DNA from: Odobenus rosmarus divergens
Taxonomy: Eukaryota > Chordata > Mammalia > Carnivora > Odobenidae
Direction of reading: 5' to 3'
NCBI RefSeq assembly: GCF_000321225.1
Contig: NW_004450267.1
Span: 7,548,601 to 7,612,600 of the forward strand
Length of the DNA stretch: 64,000 nucleotides
The position numbers and the translations under genes are program-made. The notes under the pieces were generated by a model that had not been told where the DNA came from, made no database searches, and worked only from the letters and a program-made list of their open reading frames with translations. This document shows, one piece after another, positions 12,050 through 23,261 of this stretch (position 1 is its first letter; every line of letters starts with the position of its first letter).

Positions 12050-13838
12050 TGATTGTAAAAGACATTTAAAAATATCTCCAGGGAAAGAAATCTCACAATA
12101 TTATTTAGTCACGAGAAGATTGAACTAATGATATCTAATATCTCTGGGTTCTAAAGCCTGTTATTCTGTTATATACAATGGTTTTTTAATGTGCAAAGAT
12201 AAGTAAAAAAAAATTTTTAAACAAACAAAACAGAAAACTCAGTTTTTAATGCCCATTTTCAAAGAACCGAAGTTAAAGAGCCTAAAATAAAATCTCTAGC
12301 CATTCTGTGTTCACACACAGAGAAAGTGGGTGGATGAGATCAAAGCTATACAACATCTGGGGTGGCAGAAACTTGTGGTAACTGGGACCGTTTACTGGTT
12401 GAAACAAGACACATGACAGCTAGGAGACTCTATAATGCAGTCCTAACTCCATGTTACTGCTAGACCTTTGGCTATAGAAGGAGCCCAAGATCCCAATAAA
12501 TCAATGACATTATATGAAAAAAAAAATCCATTCTCTCTTGACAAAGGCACAGCGAAGTGGCGGACCCTGGAGCATCAGAACAGCATCTCAAGATACTTAA
12601 GAACTTGGGTGGGGCAACCAAGGGCTTCAGCAGGTGGCCAGTTTGGATGTTACTATGCAGATACAGCTATCCAAGTTGAAGTCACTAGAGATTAGTTCAG
12701 GTAACAATGGAGGTACAAAGGGAGTATACAGTATAGGGACAGACAAGTAAGATTCATCACCAAATACTCCACTGAATCTGGCCATGGCAGGGAAGAGAGA
12801 TGGGTGACAGGTGAGGTCAGGTGATCAAGCATCAGGAAGATTTTGTCAGGCCCCAAGTTTAAGCAGAGACTGTCACTTAACACAATCAGAGGTAAACCAA
12901 GCCCTCAAGGGCTGGGAATAGATTTTGAGTGCTGGTATGCAGAAGATGCTCAACTGTATGTGTTGACCACATGGAAATTTACAAAGAAACTACTGCTCCA
13001 TTGCTCACTGAACAGTATTTCCCATTCATGGCAGCTCAGACTGCCAGGTCAGCTGCAAGAGAGGGAAATGGGAATAAGGGGTAAGTTTCTAAGCTTAAAG
13101 GTACCTGGATCAGGTTCATGTTCCCCGGAAAGAGGATCCCACTTCATCAACCACCCTGGGTACCACTGATGGAAAAGAGCTGTATTATCTGGATGGGTTG
13201 GGGATCTACCAGAGAGTCAATGTCCTCCATAGTCTAAGTTGGGTGGGACTCTTGGAAAAGGGGTACTCATCTATTTGAATACTCTTTAGCAGCACCCCCT
13301 ACCCAGCTGTCTTAGAGTCTTAGAAAAACTAAAAGATTTCAGGTTGCTGGAAGTAGTTGGACACAAACGGCCCTCCACAGAGTCATTAAAATGAGTGAGC
13401 AATTAAAGGCTCTGGGTGTCTAATTCCTGAGCACTTAGATCAGGCAGATGTGATGAACTCCAAGAATAAGGACCAGCTAAGCCTGTTTTCAGAGAAAGCA
13501 TTTCCTTATTATGAGGAGAACTAGCATTAGATAAAGTAATGATCGTTTTCAGTGGAATCTTTTGAGAAATTATATTTAATTTCAAACAAGTATTGCATTC
13601 CTTTAAATTCCATTTCTTGTGACATATCCATCTTCCAATAGAGATGACAGTTAACCAACACATCCTAGATTCTGTTAGAGATACTTTATTTGGAGAAGCA
13701 TATCTAAATACAGTCTGAGTCAGGGGGGTTTATATCTGGAAAATTTCTGGACCTCTGTTCGGCCCTGGCTTCTCTTAGTCATCCATGCCTGTGTCAAGGA
13801 TTTCGCTAGCCACTTATTCAATACAGTCAAACTCAATG
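12050..13838. other. No gene recognised
   Basis: There is an A8 run near 12210 and AT-rich unique sequence. The open frames at 12468-12695 and 12843-13169 match no known family. Sequence immediately before 13840 may be further, more diverged L1. Confidence 0.45.
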
Positions 13839-13839
13839 T

Positions 13840-15425
13840 AGTACCAATTACTTGGTGGCACCTCCAAATTTTAATACATGGAAATAGACCCACACGTATG
13901 GTCACTTGGTTTATGACAAAGGTGACACTACAGTGCTGTAGGGAAAGAATGGTGTTTTCAACAAATGCCTCTAAGCCAACTGGATAGCAAGACAGGAAGA
14001 AAAACATAAAAAAATCTTTCCCTCACCACACAAGAAAAGCACGTTCAAATACAGTACTGATCTAAATGTAAAAAGTAAAACAGTTAAGTTTTTTCAGTAC
14101 AAAATTTAGAGTAGACAAAGATTTCTTAAACAGGATACAACAACCACTAACCATAAAAGAAAATATTTTGGGGGCGCCAGGGTGACTCAGTCATTAAGCA
14201 TCTGCCTTTAGCTCAGGTCATGGTCCCGGGGTCCAGGGATCGAGCCTGGCATCAGGCTCCCTACTCCGCAGGAAGCCTGTTTCTCCCTCTCCCACTCCCT
14301 CTGCTTGTGTTCCCTCTCTCACTGTGTCTCTCTCTGTCAAATAAATAAAATCTTTTTTAAAAAAAGAAAATATTTTAAAGACCAGACTACATTAAAATTA
14401 TTAATGTATATTCATCAAAATACACCATGAAGAGTGTGAAGAGGCAAGCCACAGACTAGAAGGAAATATTCACAATACACTTATCAAAGGACTCATATCC
14501 AGAATATATGAAGAACTCCTATAACTCAATAAGAAAAATGCAGATAATGCAATGGCAAAGATAAGGCAAAACAACCAAAGATTCACTTTTCAAAAGACAG
14601 CATCCAAATGGTCAATAAACACATGAAAATGTGCTTGACTTCATTCACCATCCAGGAAATACAAATACGAAACAAAACAAAACCCATCCATAATGTGGCA
14701 CTACCACATACCTACCAGAAGAGCTAAAAGAGAAAAGACAAATAATAGCAACTGTTAGCAAAAATGTGGAACAACTAGAGGTATCCTTCCTGCTAGGGGA
14801 GATGTAAATTGTTATAACTACTTTGGAAAACTATTTGGCAGGATTTAACTAAAGCTAATACTCATACCCTATAGCCTGGTAATTACTCTCTTAGATACAT
14901 ACTCCACAATATTGAGTACATGTATTCATCCATAGACCTACACAAAAGTGTTCACAGCAGCTTTATTCATAATAGCCCCAAACTGGAAACAACTCAAATA
15001 CTCAAGTACCTTATACAGTAAAACAGATAAATAAATTGCAGCATATATATACAGTAGACTATTACATAGTAATGAACGTGACATGTAATTGCTACACTCA
15101 GCACGGATTAATCTCACGCGTGTAATGTTGGACAAAAGAAGAGAGACATGAAATAGTATATACTTGAAGATTCCATTTATATAAAGTTTCAAAACAGGCA
15201 AACTAATCTTAAGGTGCTGGAAGTCACCCTGGAGATTTGCCTCAAAGGGAGGGACTAATAAATGGAAGGGGACACTGGGGGGCCAGTGTTCTGGAGTAAT
15301 GTTCTGTTTCTTGATCTATATGCTAGTTACTCAAGTGTGTTCACTAGGTAAAAAATCACTGAGCTTAGGATATGTGTACTTTTTTGGACGTACGTTATAC
15401 TTTAGTAAAAAGTTTACAATATGAA
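13840..15425 (+). mobile_element. Old LINE-1 (L1M), ORF2 3' part and 3' UTR, interrupted by a CAN SINE
   Basis: The segment follows L1 ORF2 order: 'gaaatagacccacac', 'tatgacaaaggtg', 'gtgttttcaacaaatg', 'gatttcttaaacaggat', 'accataaaagaaaatattt'. After the SINE it continues with 'ggactcatatccagaatat', 'caaaagacagcatccaaatgg', 'aatgtggaacaactagagg', 'gtgttcacagcagctttattcataata' and the 3' UTR to 'atactttagtaaaaagtttac'. ORF2 codes for the endonuclease/reverse transcriptase, but the frame here is destroyed by many stops. The 5' end is missing. Removing 14170-14361 and one duplication restores continuity. Confidence 0.85.
14155..14376 (+). mobile_element. CAN SINE (SINEC) in L1, with target-site duplications
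   Basis: The SINE body is 14170-14361. Its tRNA-like head is 'gggggcgccagggtgactcag', followed by 'gatcgagcc' (a B-box-like motif), a CT-rich body and 'aaataaataaaatctttttt'. The 15-bp duplication 'aaaagaaaatatttt' is exact at 14155-14169 and 14362-14376. It was transcribed by RNA polymerase III in its active past and mobilised by L1. It shows more differences from its relatives than the 17084 copy. Confidence 0.95.
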
Positions 15426-15429
15426 AATA

Positions 15430-16250
15430 TAAATGCAAATTAAAGACAGAAAGTCTATGTGGGGAAAAGAATCCACGAAAACTGACTTGCAAATGCAAAC
15501 CTATTAAATGACAGTGAAATTGATACCTTCTTATTGTTCAGATTTTTCTATTCTAAAATGAAAACTGGCTTTTTTATTTAAGATCTATACCCCACTTTCA
15601 AAAAGAATTGGAAGCCACAGTCTTATTTATTGAACAAATACACACTTGAGGCCTTTTTAGTCTTCATTGGAAGCTTTTAGGACATCAAAATTGTTAAATT
15701 TTGCTTGACTTACTTTTATTTTTTTCCCATGTTAATATATGGGTTTTTAAAAATGCAATTTTTCTTGGCTAACACCCTCTAATAAAGATTAACAACCCTA
15801 ATATTTACATAGCCAGCAAGCAAATTCAGCTGAGCCAAACACAGTCTACCCAATCAGAGCCTTCAGAAGGCTTCAGCCAGTGGCTGTCGTTCAGGTCTAA
15901 CAGGCTCGTGCTCACTGGAAACGGAAGATTGGGAGCAATTATCTCAGTAATCCAAGCCAAGAAACACAGCCATGCTATTCGGGGCGGGGGCGGGGTGGGG
16001 GGAGGCGTGTGGGACAGAGACCAAGCCTGCTCAAGTGAAACCGAACCTGGCAGGCCAGAGGGAGCTCATGGTTTCCTACTTAAAACATGTGTGCTGGCTT
16101 CCACCCCTTCGAAGGAAAGCTTTTCAAGGGGATGGGATCATTCTCTTTCACCCACCAAACTTAAATTTGTACAATGCCCATAGTTTATAAAGTTTCTGGG
16201 ATACTAATATCATATGAGTCTCTTGCTTATCCTAAAAACAAAAAAAAAGA
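15430..16250. other. No gene recognised; contains a G-quadruplex motif
   Basis: AT-rich unique sequence up to about 15.9 kb, then a G-rich stretch at 15981-16005. The overlapping open frames at 15908-16190 run through the G-rich block and are not convincing. Confidence 0.5.
15981..16005 (+). other. Predicted G-quadruplex motif
   Basis: Four runs of four to six G are separated by single-base loops (C, C, T). This is the arrangement expected to fold most stably. No promoter or CpG island surrounds it. Confidence 0.75.
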
Positions 16251-16254
16251 GGGG

Positions 16255-16400
16255 AGTTATTACTACCCCCTTTTTGCTCATGAAGAACTAAGACTCAGAC
16301 AGTGAAGGGACTCCTTACAGCCCCAGCAATGGTAAGTCACACAGTAAGGACAAAGCACATTCAGGCATAGTGCTCTGTCTCCTGTACCATGAGGTCTCCT
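16255..16400 (-). mobile_element. MIR-like SINE
   Basis: Antisense MIR order: 'attactacccccttttt', 'gaactaagactcagacagtgaaggga', 'agtcacacagtaagga', 'agtgctctgtctcctgtacca'. A diverged relic. Confidence 0.5.
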
Positions 16401-16809
16401 GGCTCTCCTCCAAGCCTGCTTATGACAATAAAACACAATCTCAAGACTTGAAAATAGTTAGGCCAGGATTAATAGACATTGCACAGCAGGCAAGCTGGAA
16501 ACTAGAACCAAGCCCACAGTGTTCACACCTTCAGGATCATGCATTTGGAGGCACTGGGAAAACAAAGTGGGCTGGGTGGGAGCCAGGACTAGGGGCAATT
16601 AGCAGTTGAGTGTGACAATGGTTAGAATGCTTCAGTCTGACTCTACTACAGAAAGAGGTCATCAGCAAGTAGAAACATGTGCCATCTGGGCAGGCTTTTC
16701 TGCAGATAGGGAACTGACACCTATGGGTTTGAAACATATGAGATATAGCTCTGAAATCTATCCATGAACATGATAGGTTTGGGTTCTGCTAGAGACAGTA
16801 TGTTGTGAA

Positions 16810-17050
16810 TACCAAACAGTATAAAGAGCAGTGGCTTTAGAGTCCAGTAGATTTGGCTTTTAATCCCATCTCTATTTTTCACTAGATACGTGTCCCAGAA
16901 CAAGTTACTTTGCTCTTATGAGCTTCAGTTTCCTTGACCATAAAATAGCAATGATAATACCTACATATCAGAATCATTGTGAAAATTGATGAAATAATAA
17001 ATGTAAAGTTCCTAGCATGTAGTAAGCAATAAAGAAGTATTACTTCCTTT
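16810..17050 (+). mobile_element. MIR SINE
   Basis: Nearly full MIR order: 'agagcagtggctttagagtccagtagatttggc', 'acaagttactttgctctt', 'gcttcagtttccttgacc', 'ataaaatagcaatgataatacctac', 'gtaaagttcctagcatgtagtaagcaataaa'. Confidence 0.8.
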
Positions 17051-17066
17051 CCCTACTCCCTACCTT

Positions 17067-17295
17067 AAAAAAATATCAGTTTGGGGGCGCCTGGGTGGCT
17101 CAGTCGTTAAGCGTCTGCCTTCGGCTCAGGCCATGATCCCAGGGTACTAGGATCGAGCCCCGCATTGGGCTCCCTGCTCGGTGGGAAGCCTGCTTCTCCC
17201 TCTCCTGCTCCCCCTGCTTGTGTTCCCTCTCTCCGTTGTGTCTCTCTCTCTCAAATAAATAAATAAAATCTTTAAAAAAAAAAAATATCAGTTTG
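17067..17295 (+). mobile_element. CAN SINE (SINEC) with target-site duplications
   Basis: The body is 17084-17278, starting 'gggggcgcctgggtggctcag'. An A-box-like 'tggctcagtcg' lies at 17096-17106 and a B-box-like 'gatcgagcc' at 17151-17159. The CT-rich body and 'aaataaataaataaaatctttaaa' tail follow. The 17-bp duplication 'aaaaaaatatcagtttg' is exact at 17067-17083 and 17279-17295. This is one of the best-preserved SINE copies here. The minus-strand open frame at 17100-17330 is its antisense shadow. Confidence 0.96.
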
Positions 17296-17299
17296 TATC

Positions 17300-18224
17300 T
17301 TCCTTGGCAGCTAGAATGAAATAAAAACATAGATCATCTAAACTCCTACCTTACAGGGTAATCATACATGAATATATAATAACCTTCTAAGATGGCCCAA
17401 TTTAAGAACCTTGACCTATTTTTTTTCTTTTTCACCTGGAAGTAATCTGATTAACTCAGTGCCTGATTCATTCCTGTTTCATTTTCTGGAATAGAAATTG
17501 CAATAATCTTCTCCTAAATGTCAATCTAAGTGATTAACATGACAAAAACTTGTCAGCTGTAGTCAGAATCCAGCTCCCATGATTTTCTCTAGGACTGATG
17601 TTGCCAAATTCTGCCTGAAAGAAAAGATGAGTGTCTGATTGCCAGGTTAAGTCCAAATGTTGCTCTGGACAAATTCCATAGGTTACCCAGAGAAGCTGAA
17701 AGGGTCTTATATATCTGGCTACCCATGACTTTCCTTTTAAAAAGCAAATACAATCTTTTCAAAATCTACAGGTGTTCTTCCATGAAAATCTTTTGCTGTC
17801 ACCTCAAACTCCTGAATACCCTCTACCCATAAACTGATCCCTCCTCCCAACCGTCCTATTTCTATCCATGCCTGCATGTTCTTAGACTCTCAGAAATAAG
17901 AAACTGGAAGGACTTCTATTAAAGGTATTTGGCCCACTGTCAAAAAAAATACAGGAACCGTTTCCAATACATCCCTGATTGTCTTCCAGTGTAGAGAAGC
18001 TGACTAATTCCTTGCTGCATTATTCCTATTCTTGGTCAAGTTCTTCCATAAATCCATCTGGGATGTTTCCCCTTAGGTCTTCCCCGCCCCTCCCCATTCA
18101 CTAATCCTGGTTCTGTCCTCAAGAGCAATGGGAGGGTGGGGGACACAGATCAATCTCACCATTCTTCTGCACTGGAGACCCAGCAATATGGAAGACAGCC
18201 ATTATGTTTCTATGCATGTTTTCT
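17300..18224. other. No gene recognised
   Basis: AT-rich unique sequence with a short A8 run near 17945. No recognisable gene or repeat. Confidence 0.45.
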
Positions 18225-18335
18225 GCTCTGAATCAAACATTCAGTTCAAAAAACATCTGTTGAGGGTCAGTTATGTGCCTCACACTGCTTTAGGTGCTAA
18301 GACAGGAGAACTAAATAACATACGGCATCTACACA
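18225..18335. mobile_element. Ancient interspersed repeat fragment
   Basis: 'cattcagttcaaaaaacatctgttgagggtcagttatgtgcc ... ctgctttaggtgctaagacagg' matches the widespread 'atttattgagcgcctactatgtgcc' module. A short relic; family not assigned. Confidence 0.5.
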
Positions 18336-18484
18336 CAAGATAGTCACACTAGTCACCAAGAACAATCTGGATGTGACCTGGCTTCCAGACTACTCACCCT
18401 CTCCCTCCTCTGGATACACTATGGCTTGTTGATGCTTCTCTTCAAGCATGGTACCCGTAGTGTGGGAGAAAAAAAAAAACAAAA

Positions 18485-19360
18485 ACATATGGGTGTATTG
18501 TACTCCTAGGTATTTACCCAAAGGAGCTAAAACCTATGTCTACACAAATACTTGCAACTGGATGTTTATAGCTTTATCCAAAATTGCCAAAACTTGGAAG
18601 CAACCAAGATAATCTTTTAGTTGGGGAGCAGATAAACCATGGTACATCCAGACAATAGAATATTATTCAGTGCTAAAAAGAAATGAGCTGTTAAGCCATA
18701 AAAAGACATGGAGAAATCTTAAATGCATATTGCTAGGTGAAAGAAGCCAACCTGAAAACATCACATACTATACGATTCCACTATGTGACATTCTGGAAAA
18801 GGCAAAACTATGGAGACAGAAAAAGATCAGTAGTTACCAGGGGGTTAGCAGGAGAGAAGGACAAATAGGCAGAACACAGGGGATCTTTACAGCAGTGAAA
18901 CTACTGTGTATAATACCATAATGGTGAATACCTATCTTATTTTTATCCAAACCTATGGAATGTACAACAACAGTGAACCCTAATATAAACGATGGACTTC
19001 GAGTGATTATGATGTGTCAGTGTAGGTTCATCAACTGTCACAAATGCACCACTCTGGTGGGGGATGCTGACAATCAGGGAGGCTGTGAATGTAGACAAGG
19101 AGGAGCATGGGGTAAAGGGGAAATCTATCTCCTTCCCTCCATTTTTCAGTCAACCTAAAACTGCTCTAAAAAAATAATCTTTCAAAGAGATTAATAGAAA
19201 AAAGTGGATGGGGGAGTCTGTGGATTATACCAATGTCAATTTCCTGATATTGTACTAACAGTGGGGAGATGCTGGAAGAAGGGTGCACAGGACCTTCCTG
19301 TATGTTTCTTTGCAACTTCCTATGAATCTTTACTCCAAAATTAAAAGTTTAAAAGTAAGT
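18485..19360 (+). mobile_element. Old LINE-1 (L1M) ORF2 3' end and 3' UTR
   Basis: L1 order is clear: 'tatttacccaaaggagctaaaacctatgtc', 'caaaattgccaaaacttggaagcaacc', 'aatagaatattattcagtgctaaaaagaaatgagct', 'gacattctggaaaaggcaaaactatgg', 'agtagttaccagggg'. It ends in two successive 3'-UTR-like blocks, the second with 'caatttcctgatattgtacta' and 'ctccaaaattaaaagtttaaaa'. The presence of two 3' UTR styles suggests two adjacent fragments. Reading frames are broken. Confidence 0.82.
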
Positions 19361-19364
19361 AGAT

Positions 19365-20415
19365 GGATGAGCTGCCACTGGCAAAGGCTGCTGATGGGAC
19401 AATTCAAAGTCTAATAAAAGGCCCAAACCAGGTCGGATTCCTCTATTGAAATACTTCTGGAAATGAGCATCAAGGAGAAGAGAGAAGACTTCCAGATAAA
19501 GGTTCACACCTTGTCCTTCCTAGAATATAGGGTATCTTTCTGGAAGGATAGCCCTGAGCTCTGTGATCTGTATCTGCAGGGCCTTCTTCTCATTCCTATT
19601 CTGGAATGTCTGGATGGGCAGAGTCTGTGGTCCATGCTCCTTGTCACCTGGAGGGGCTACATGGAGTGGCAGTGGGTATTCATGAACAACCAGGCTCCAG
19701 AGTCCAACACACCTGTCTTCAAAACACAGGTCTACTACTCACCACCAGCTGTGGTAAGCTGTGCATATTAGCCCCCCCCAAAACAGAGATGGAGATAAGC
19801 ACTATTATCACATAGGGCTGTGAGAGGGGGCAATGAAATAATTCATACAAAGCACATATAAAGCTCCAGCATCCACCAAAACCTCAAAACACATTCGCGG
19901 TGTGGGAGCCTCCTGCATGAGGAAGGTCTAGGTTTTTAGGACACACTCTTATTCCCTTTGTAACATCAAATAGAAGTTCCACTGTTCTCTTGCTTGCTGG
20001 TACCTCTCCAGTTTGCCATGATATCTCAAATTTCCAGCTACTCCATCCAATACTCTTTCAACCATCTGCAGTAAAGGACCAGTTTGGTTTTTGTTTTTTC
20101 TTTCATTTTTTGATTCCAATCTGTCATAGACTGGTACTTTCATAAAATACAATAAAAAATGAATTACTAGATAAATGCAATTTTAAAAACAAAATATAAG
20201 CCCCTCTTCTTGAAAATTTTTAGATTCAGACAAAATTACTCTGAAAAATTGCTGTAAAAGTTTATCAGTGCTTCTTTTCAGTTTCTCTACTTCTCATTAC
20301 CGGCTGATAACAAACAGTTGGCAGAGCTGGGCCACGGACTGCACCTCAGGTAGTGTCTCTCTGGTACCTCCTTTCTCCAAGCTCCTGATAACGTTAGTCA
20401 TAAAACACAACGAAA
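19365..20415. other. No gene recognised
   Basis: Contains a probable MIR 3' remnant near 19785-19870 ('actattatcacatagggctgtgag ... aaagcacatataaagctcc'). The open frames at 19463-19771 and 19606-19815 match nothing known. Confidence 0.45.
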
Positions 20416-20419
20416 TACT

Positions 20420-20960
20420 TACAGTCTCTGTTTTTCCTATCAGTGTAAATTCCCCAGCTAGATTGCATGTTCTCTGAGTGCCAGGGTCACTCCACTATGC
20501 CTAGGTGGTCAGACAGATGATTCATAGGGGCTCAAACCCTTACTGATAATCCAAATATTAAACAGCCATATTAGTTACTCCTACTTTTTCATGATTTAGA
20601 CAACTTGATAGCACGTTTGTGAAAACCTGCCCAACGAATACATTTTGTCCCTTTAGCATTCCCCCTTCTTGCCTGCCCTCCGTCTATCTCTGTGGGGGTC
20701 TTTTTCACCACCTGCTTTAACTCCATTTAACTGAAATGCACCAGATATAGTCACTGTTTCTCTTCCACTGAGAGACAAGAGAGAATAAATCACAGAAAAT
20801 CCCATTCATCAGAAAAGCTGGGCTGGCTTACCAAATATACAGTCGAGGAAATGGAGTGCTCATATTAATTTACTTCCAGGGGACCCTGTTATTCTCACCT
20901 CTGTGTCTCTTGAGTGCTGGGCCCATGATAGCTGCTCAATAAACATTTGTGTGAGCTGGC
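20420..20960 (+). mobile_element. Possible LINE-2 3' fragments
   Basis: Two short L2-like 3' ends: 'ccccagctagattgcatgttctctgagtgccagggtc' (20450-20490) and 'tgagtgctgggcccatgatagctgctcaataaacatttgtgtga' (20910-20955). Between them the sequence is unassigned. Confidence 0.4.
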
Positions 20961-21102
20961 CATAGAGTGCTGGCTATGTCTCAGCCGCTCCAGGTCACAT
21001 TTGCCATCGCATCACTCGGCCGGCAATGACAGAAAGGGCACTCAGCAGAAAGGGGCAATGAGTGGCAGTGTTAGAGGAAGGAGCCTTGGGCTCACTTAGA
21101 AC

Positions 21103-21285
21103 AGTGGCTTTCTCTCCTGGCTGCACAGTGGAATCACCTGGGGGAACTTAACTACCCAGGCCTACCTCCCAGACCCAGCGATTTGTTTTTTTTTTAATGT
21201 AATTGTTCTGGGGTGAAACCTGAGCATCAGCATTTTTCAGATTCCACAGGTAATTCGAGCGTGCAGCTAGGATAAGAAACCCCTG
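21103..21285 (+). mobile_element. MER5A/MER20-type hAT-Charlie element
   Basis: The element runs from 'acagtggctttctctcctggctgcac' through 'ggaatcacctgggggaact' to 'gcagctaggataagaaacccc', which are inverted relatives of each other. The core carries a T9 tract near 21185. Old, non-coding. Confidence 0.65.
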
Positions 21286-21361
21286 GCTTGGAATGCCCTC
21301 ACATCCATGCTGGTACTTAGCAGATGTTCCTTAAATGTTTGTTGAGTGGGTGAATGGCTCA

Positions 21362-21418
21362 ATCAATGGATCAATCCATTGATCAATCTAATTTGATCCA
21401 ACTGGATTCAAATCCAGT
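21362..21418. repeat. Two adjacent perfect inverted repeats
   Basis: Arms 'atcaatggat' (21362-21371) and 'atccattgat' (21374-21383) enclose the loop 'ca'. Arms 'actggatt' (21401-21408) and 'aatccagt' (21411-21418) enclose the same loop 'ca'. Both arms pair perfectly. Confidence 0.85.
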
Positions 21419-21419
21419 G

Positions 21420-22615
21420 ACCTATCCAGTTATCAGAATGAGTCGGCAGCAAACGTGGAGACAGTTTTGACCCCTTCTCCTTAAACTCCTCACCTCCAAC
21501 GTGCATCCCTTCCCAAGGTCCAGTCTTAAACTCCAGCCAGAAAGCACTCCTCTTCCATCCTCTTACAGGTGGGAGGGGGGTTTGTTTCTGGATCACTGGC
21601 ACTAGGACAGCACGAACTTAGATCCTCTTCACCTTTTTCAAGCAGGAAACTCTCGAGCTTTCTCAAATACACACCCAGAAGACCCCCACAAATACCACTG
21701 GCCTCAACTCATACAGGATGGGAACATGTTATCTCATCTATTTTGTGTTTATTTAATGGTTGTTCTTCGATTGTTTTTCTGGCGGTCCATGGGTCCAGGA
21801 TGCTATCTCAGACAACAGACTTCCAGAGCACAGAAGCCCAAGAACACTTAGTACAAAGTGGCTGGTTTGTAAAAAGTCTAGTAAATGGATGTTGCTGTTG
21901 CACTGCCCTAGAAGGGGAGGATGGAAGGGAGTGGGGGCAGTGTGTGAAGTGAACAGGAAGACGAGGAAGCAATGTGATGTGCAGGCTTGGAAGGAGACAC
22001 GAGATGCTGGCTGCCCACTGTGGGCAGGCACAGGTGACCCATGTGATGAGGCACTGTCCACCACCCCATCCCAAGGGGCAGGGAACAGCTAGCCAAACTC
22101 CAAGTCCTCTGCTGGGAATGTGTGCTGGGGCGGCCCCAACTTCTGACCCCTGGCTGCTTCCTGAGCTGCGGCCACTGCTGATGCTATTTTTAGCTGAATA
22201 GCGGCCTCTCCCCAGCCTCCTCTTCTCCAGCTTATTTCCATGACCCCAGAGGAGCCACTGAACTTTCATCCTCCCTCTGGACCCTAAATCTCTCACCCCA
22301 CCTCCCTGAGGCTTACACTGAGTCAATTCAGGATGTACGTGAGGATGTTTGGAAGGAAACGAATATAGGGTAGCTGGGAAGTCAGCTGTGAAATCCCTTA
22401 TTTTTTAAACTAGGGAAAAATAAAAAGGAAATACATCAGCTCCAGGGAGAGCCCTCCCTCTAGCCCCAAAAAGCAGATACTTCCCGGGTTCCCCCTTCTC
22501 TGTAGGCCTGCATTTTGATGGCATCCCATCACTAGCATTGACAGGCATTTTCTGGGATATTTCTGTCTTCTCACTAAAAGGGGAAAAGAAAATTTGCACT
22601 AATATAGGCACCCCT
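21420..22615. other. No gene recognised
   Basis: Open frames of 127 codons plus (21569-21952), 110 plus (21760-22092) and 172 minus (21808-22326) overlap on opposite strands in GC-rich sequence. None shows a known domain, so I read them as chance frames. Confidence 0.5.
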
Positions 22616-22619
22616 GTTT

Positions 22620-22785
22620 CCTGACACTCTGTTAGATTCTATTCATGGTTTTTCTCATATAAATCTTACAATCCATGAGCTAAGATAAGCGACCCACCCA
22701 CAGTCATACAAGTTGCAATTAGCAGAGCTGGGATTCAAACCTGGTACTTTGTGACTTCAAAGCTTACCTCTGAAAGCAAGCCTCA
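22620..22785 (-). mobile_element. MIR SINE
   Basis: Antisense MIR: 'gacccacccacagtcatacaagttgcaattagcagagctgggattcaaacctggtactttgtgacttcaaagct'. The tRNA-like head is at the right end. Confidence 0.7.
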
Positions 22786-23086
22786 CACTCCTGTCACCAG
22801 AAAGAGTCAATCTATCCTCAGCCGCTTAGACCATAAGCTTCCCAAGGAAGAAATCATAAAGCCCCATGACACTGGTATCTCACCAGGCTCCATAAATCAT
22901 GCAGATCGACTGAACCACCAGCTTCCAGAAAAGAAAGAGGAAAACATAGTCGCCATCCACATACCAGTGGAATATGAAGAAATATGTGCCTTCTTTTCCT
23001 CCACCCATTTCTTATGGGTGACTGGAGAAAAAGAGGAAGGCATCCAGCCAGGAGTGGTCAATTACAGACCATCCCAGAGTCAGTAA
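22751..23086 (+). other. Unrecognised 111-codon open frame
   Basis: A continuous frame from ATG at 22751 to the stop ending at 23086. The predicted peptide is charged and hydrophilic with several Lys/Glu-rich stretches (for example 'LPKEEIIKPH', 'PEKKEENIVAIH'). It begins inside a MIR relic, has no domain I recognise, no splice-site context I can defend and no close neighbour. It may be a diverged repeat or chance. Confidence 0.2.
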
Positions 23087-23124
23087 TAACAGTTCCCAGT
23101 CCGAGAAGCACCTCTCAACTGTAG

Positions 23125-23260
23125 GGATCATCCTACATCATCATCCAACAGATATTTACTGAACACCTACTATATGCCAAGAAGTATACTAGGTGTTGGG
23201 GATAGTGAACAAAGTGTTCAGCTTCTGCCCTCACAAAGCTAGTAGCTATATAGGGGGAAC
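23125..23260. mobile_element. Ancient interspersed repeat fragment
   Basis: 'catccaacagatatttactgaacacctactatatgcc ... actaggtgttggggatagtgaacaaagtg' is the widespread old module also seen at 2550 and 18225. A second short match lies at 23790-23830. Confidence 0.6.
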
Positions 23261-23261
23261 A

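Noticed and set aside
17100..17330. Minus-strand 76-codon frame beginning in unique sequence
   Set aside because: It is the antisense translation of the CAN SINE and recurs wherever the SINE occurs.
21808..22326. 172-codon minus-strand frame
   Set aside because: Overlaps several plus-strand frames, is Ser/Pro/Leu-rich in the way of chance frames, and shows no known domain.
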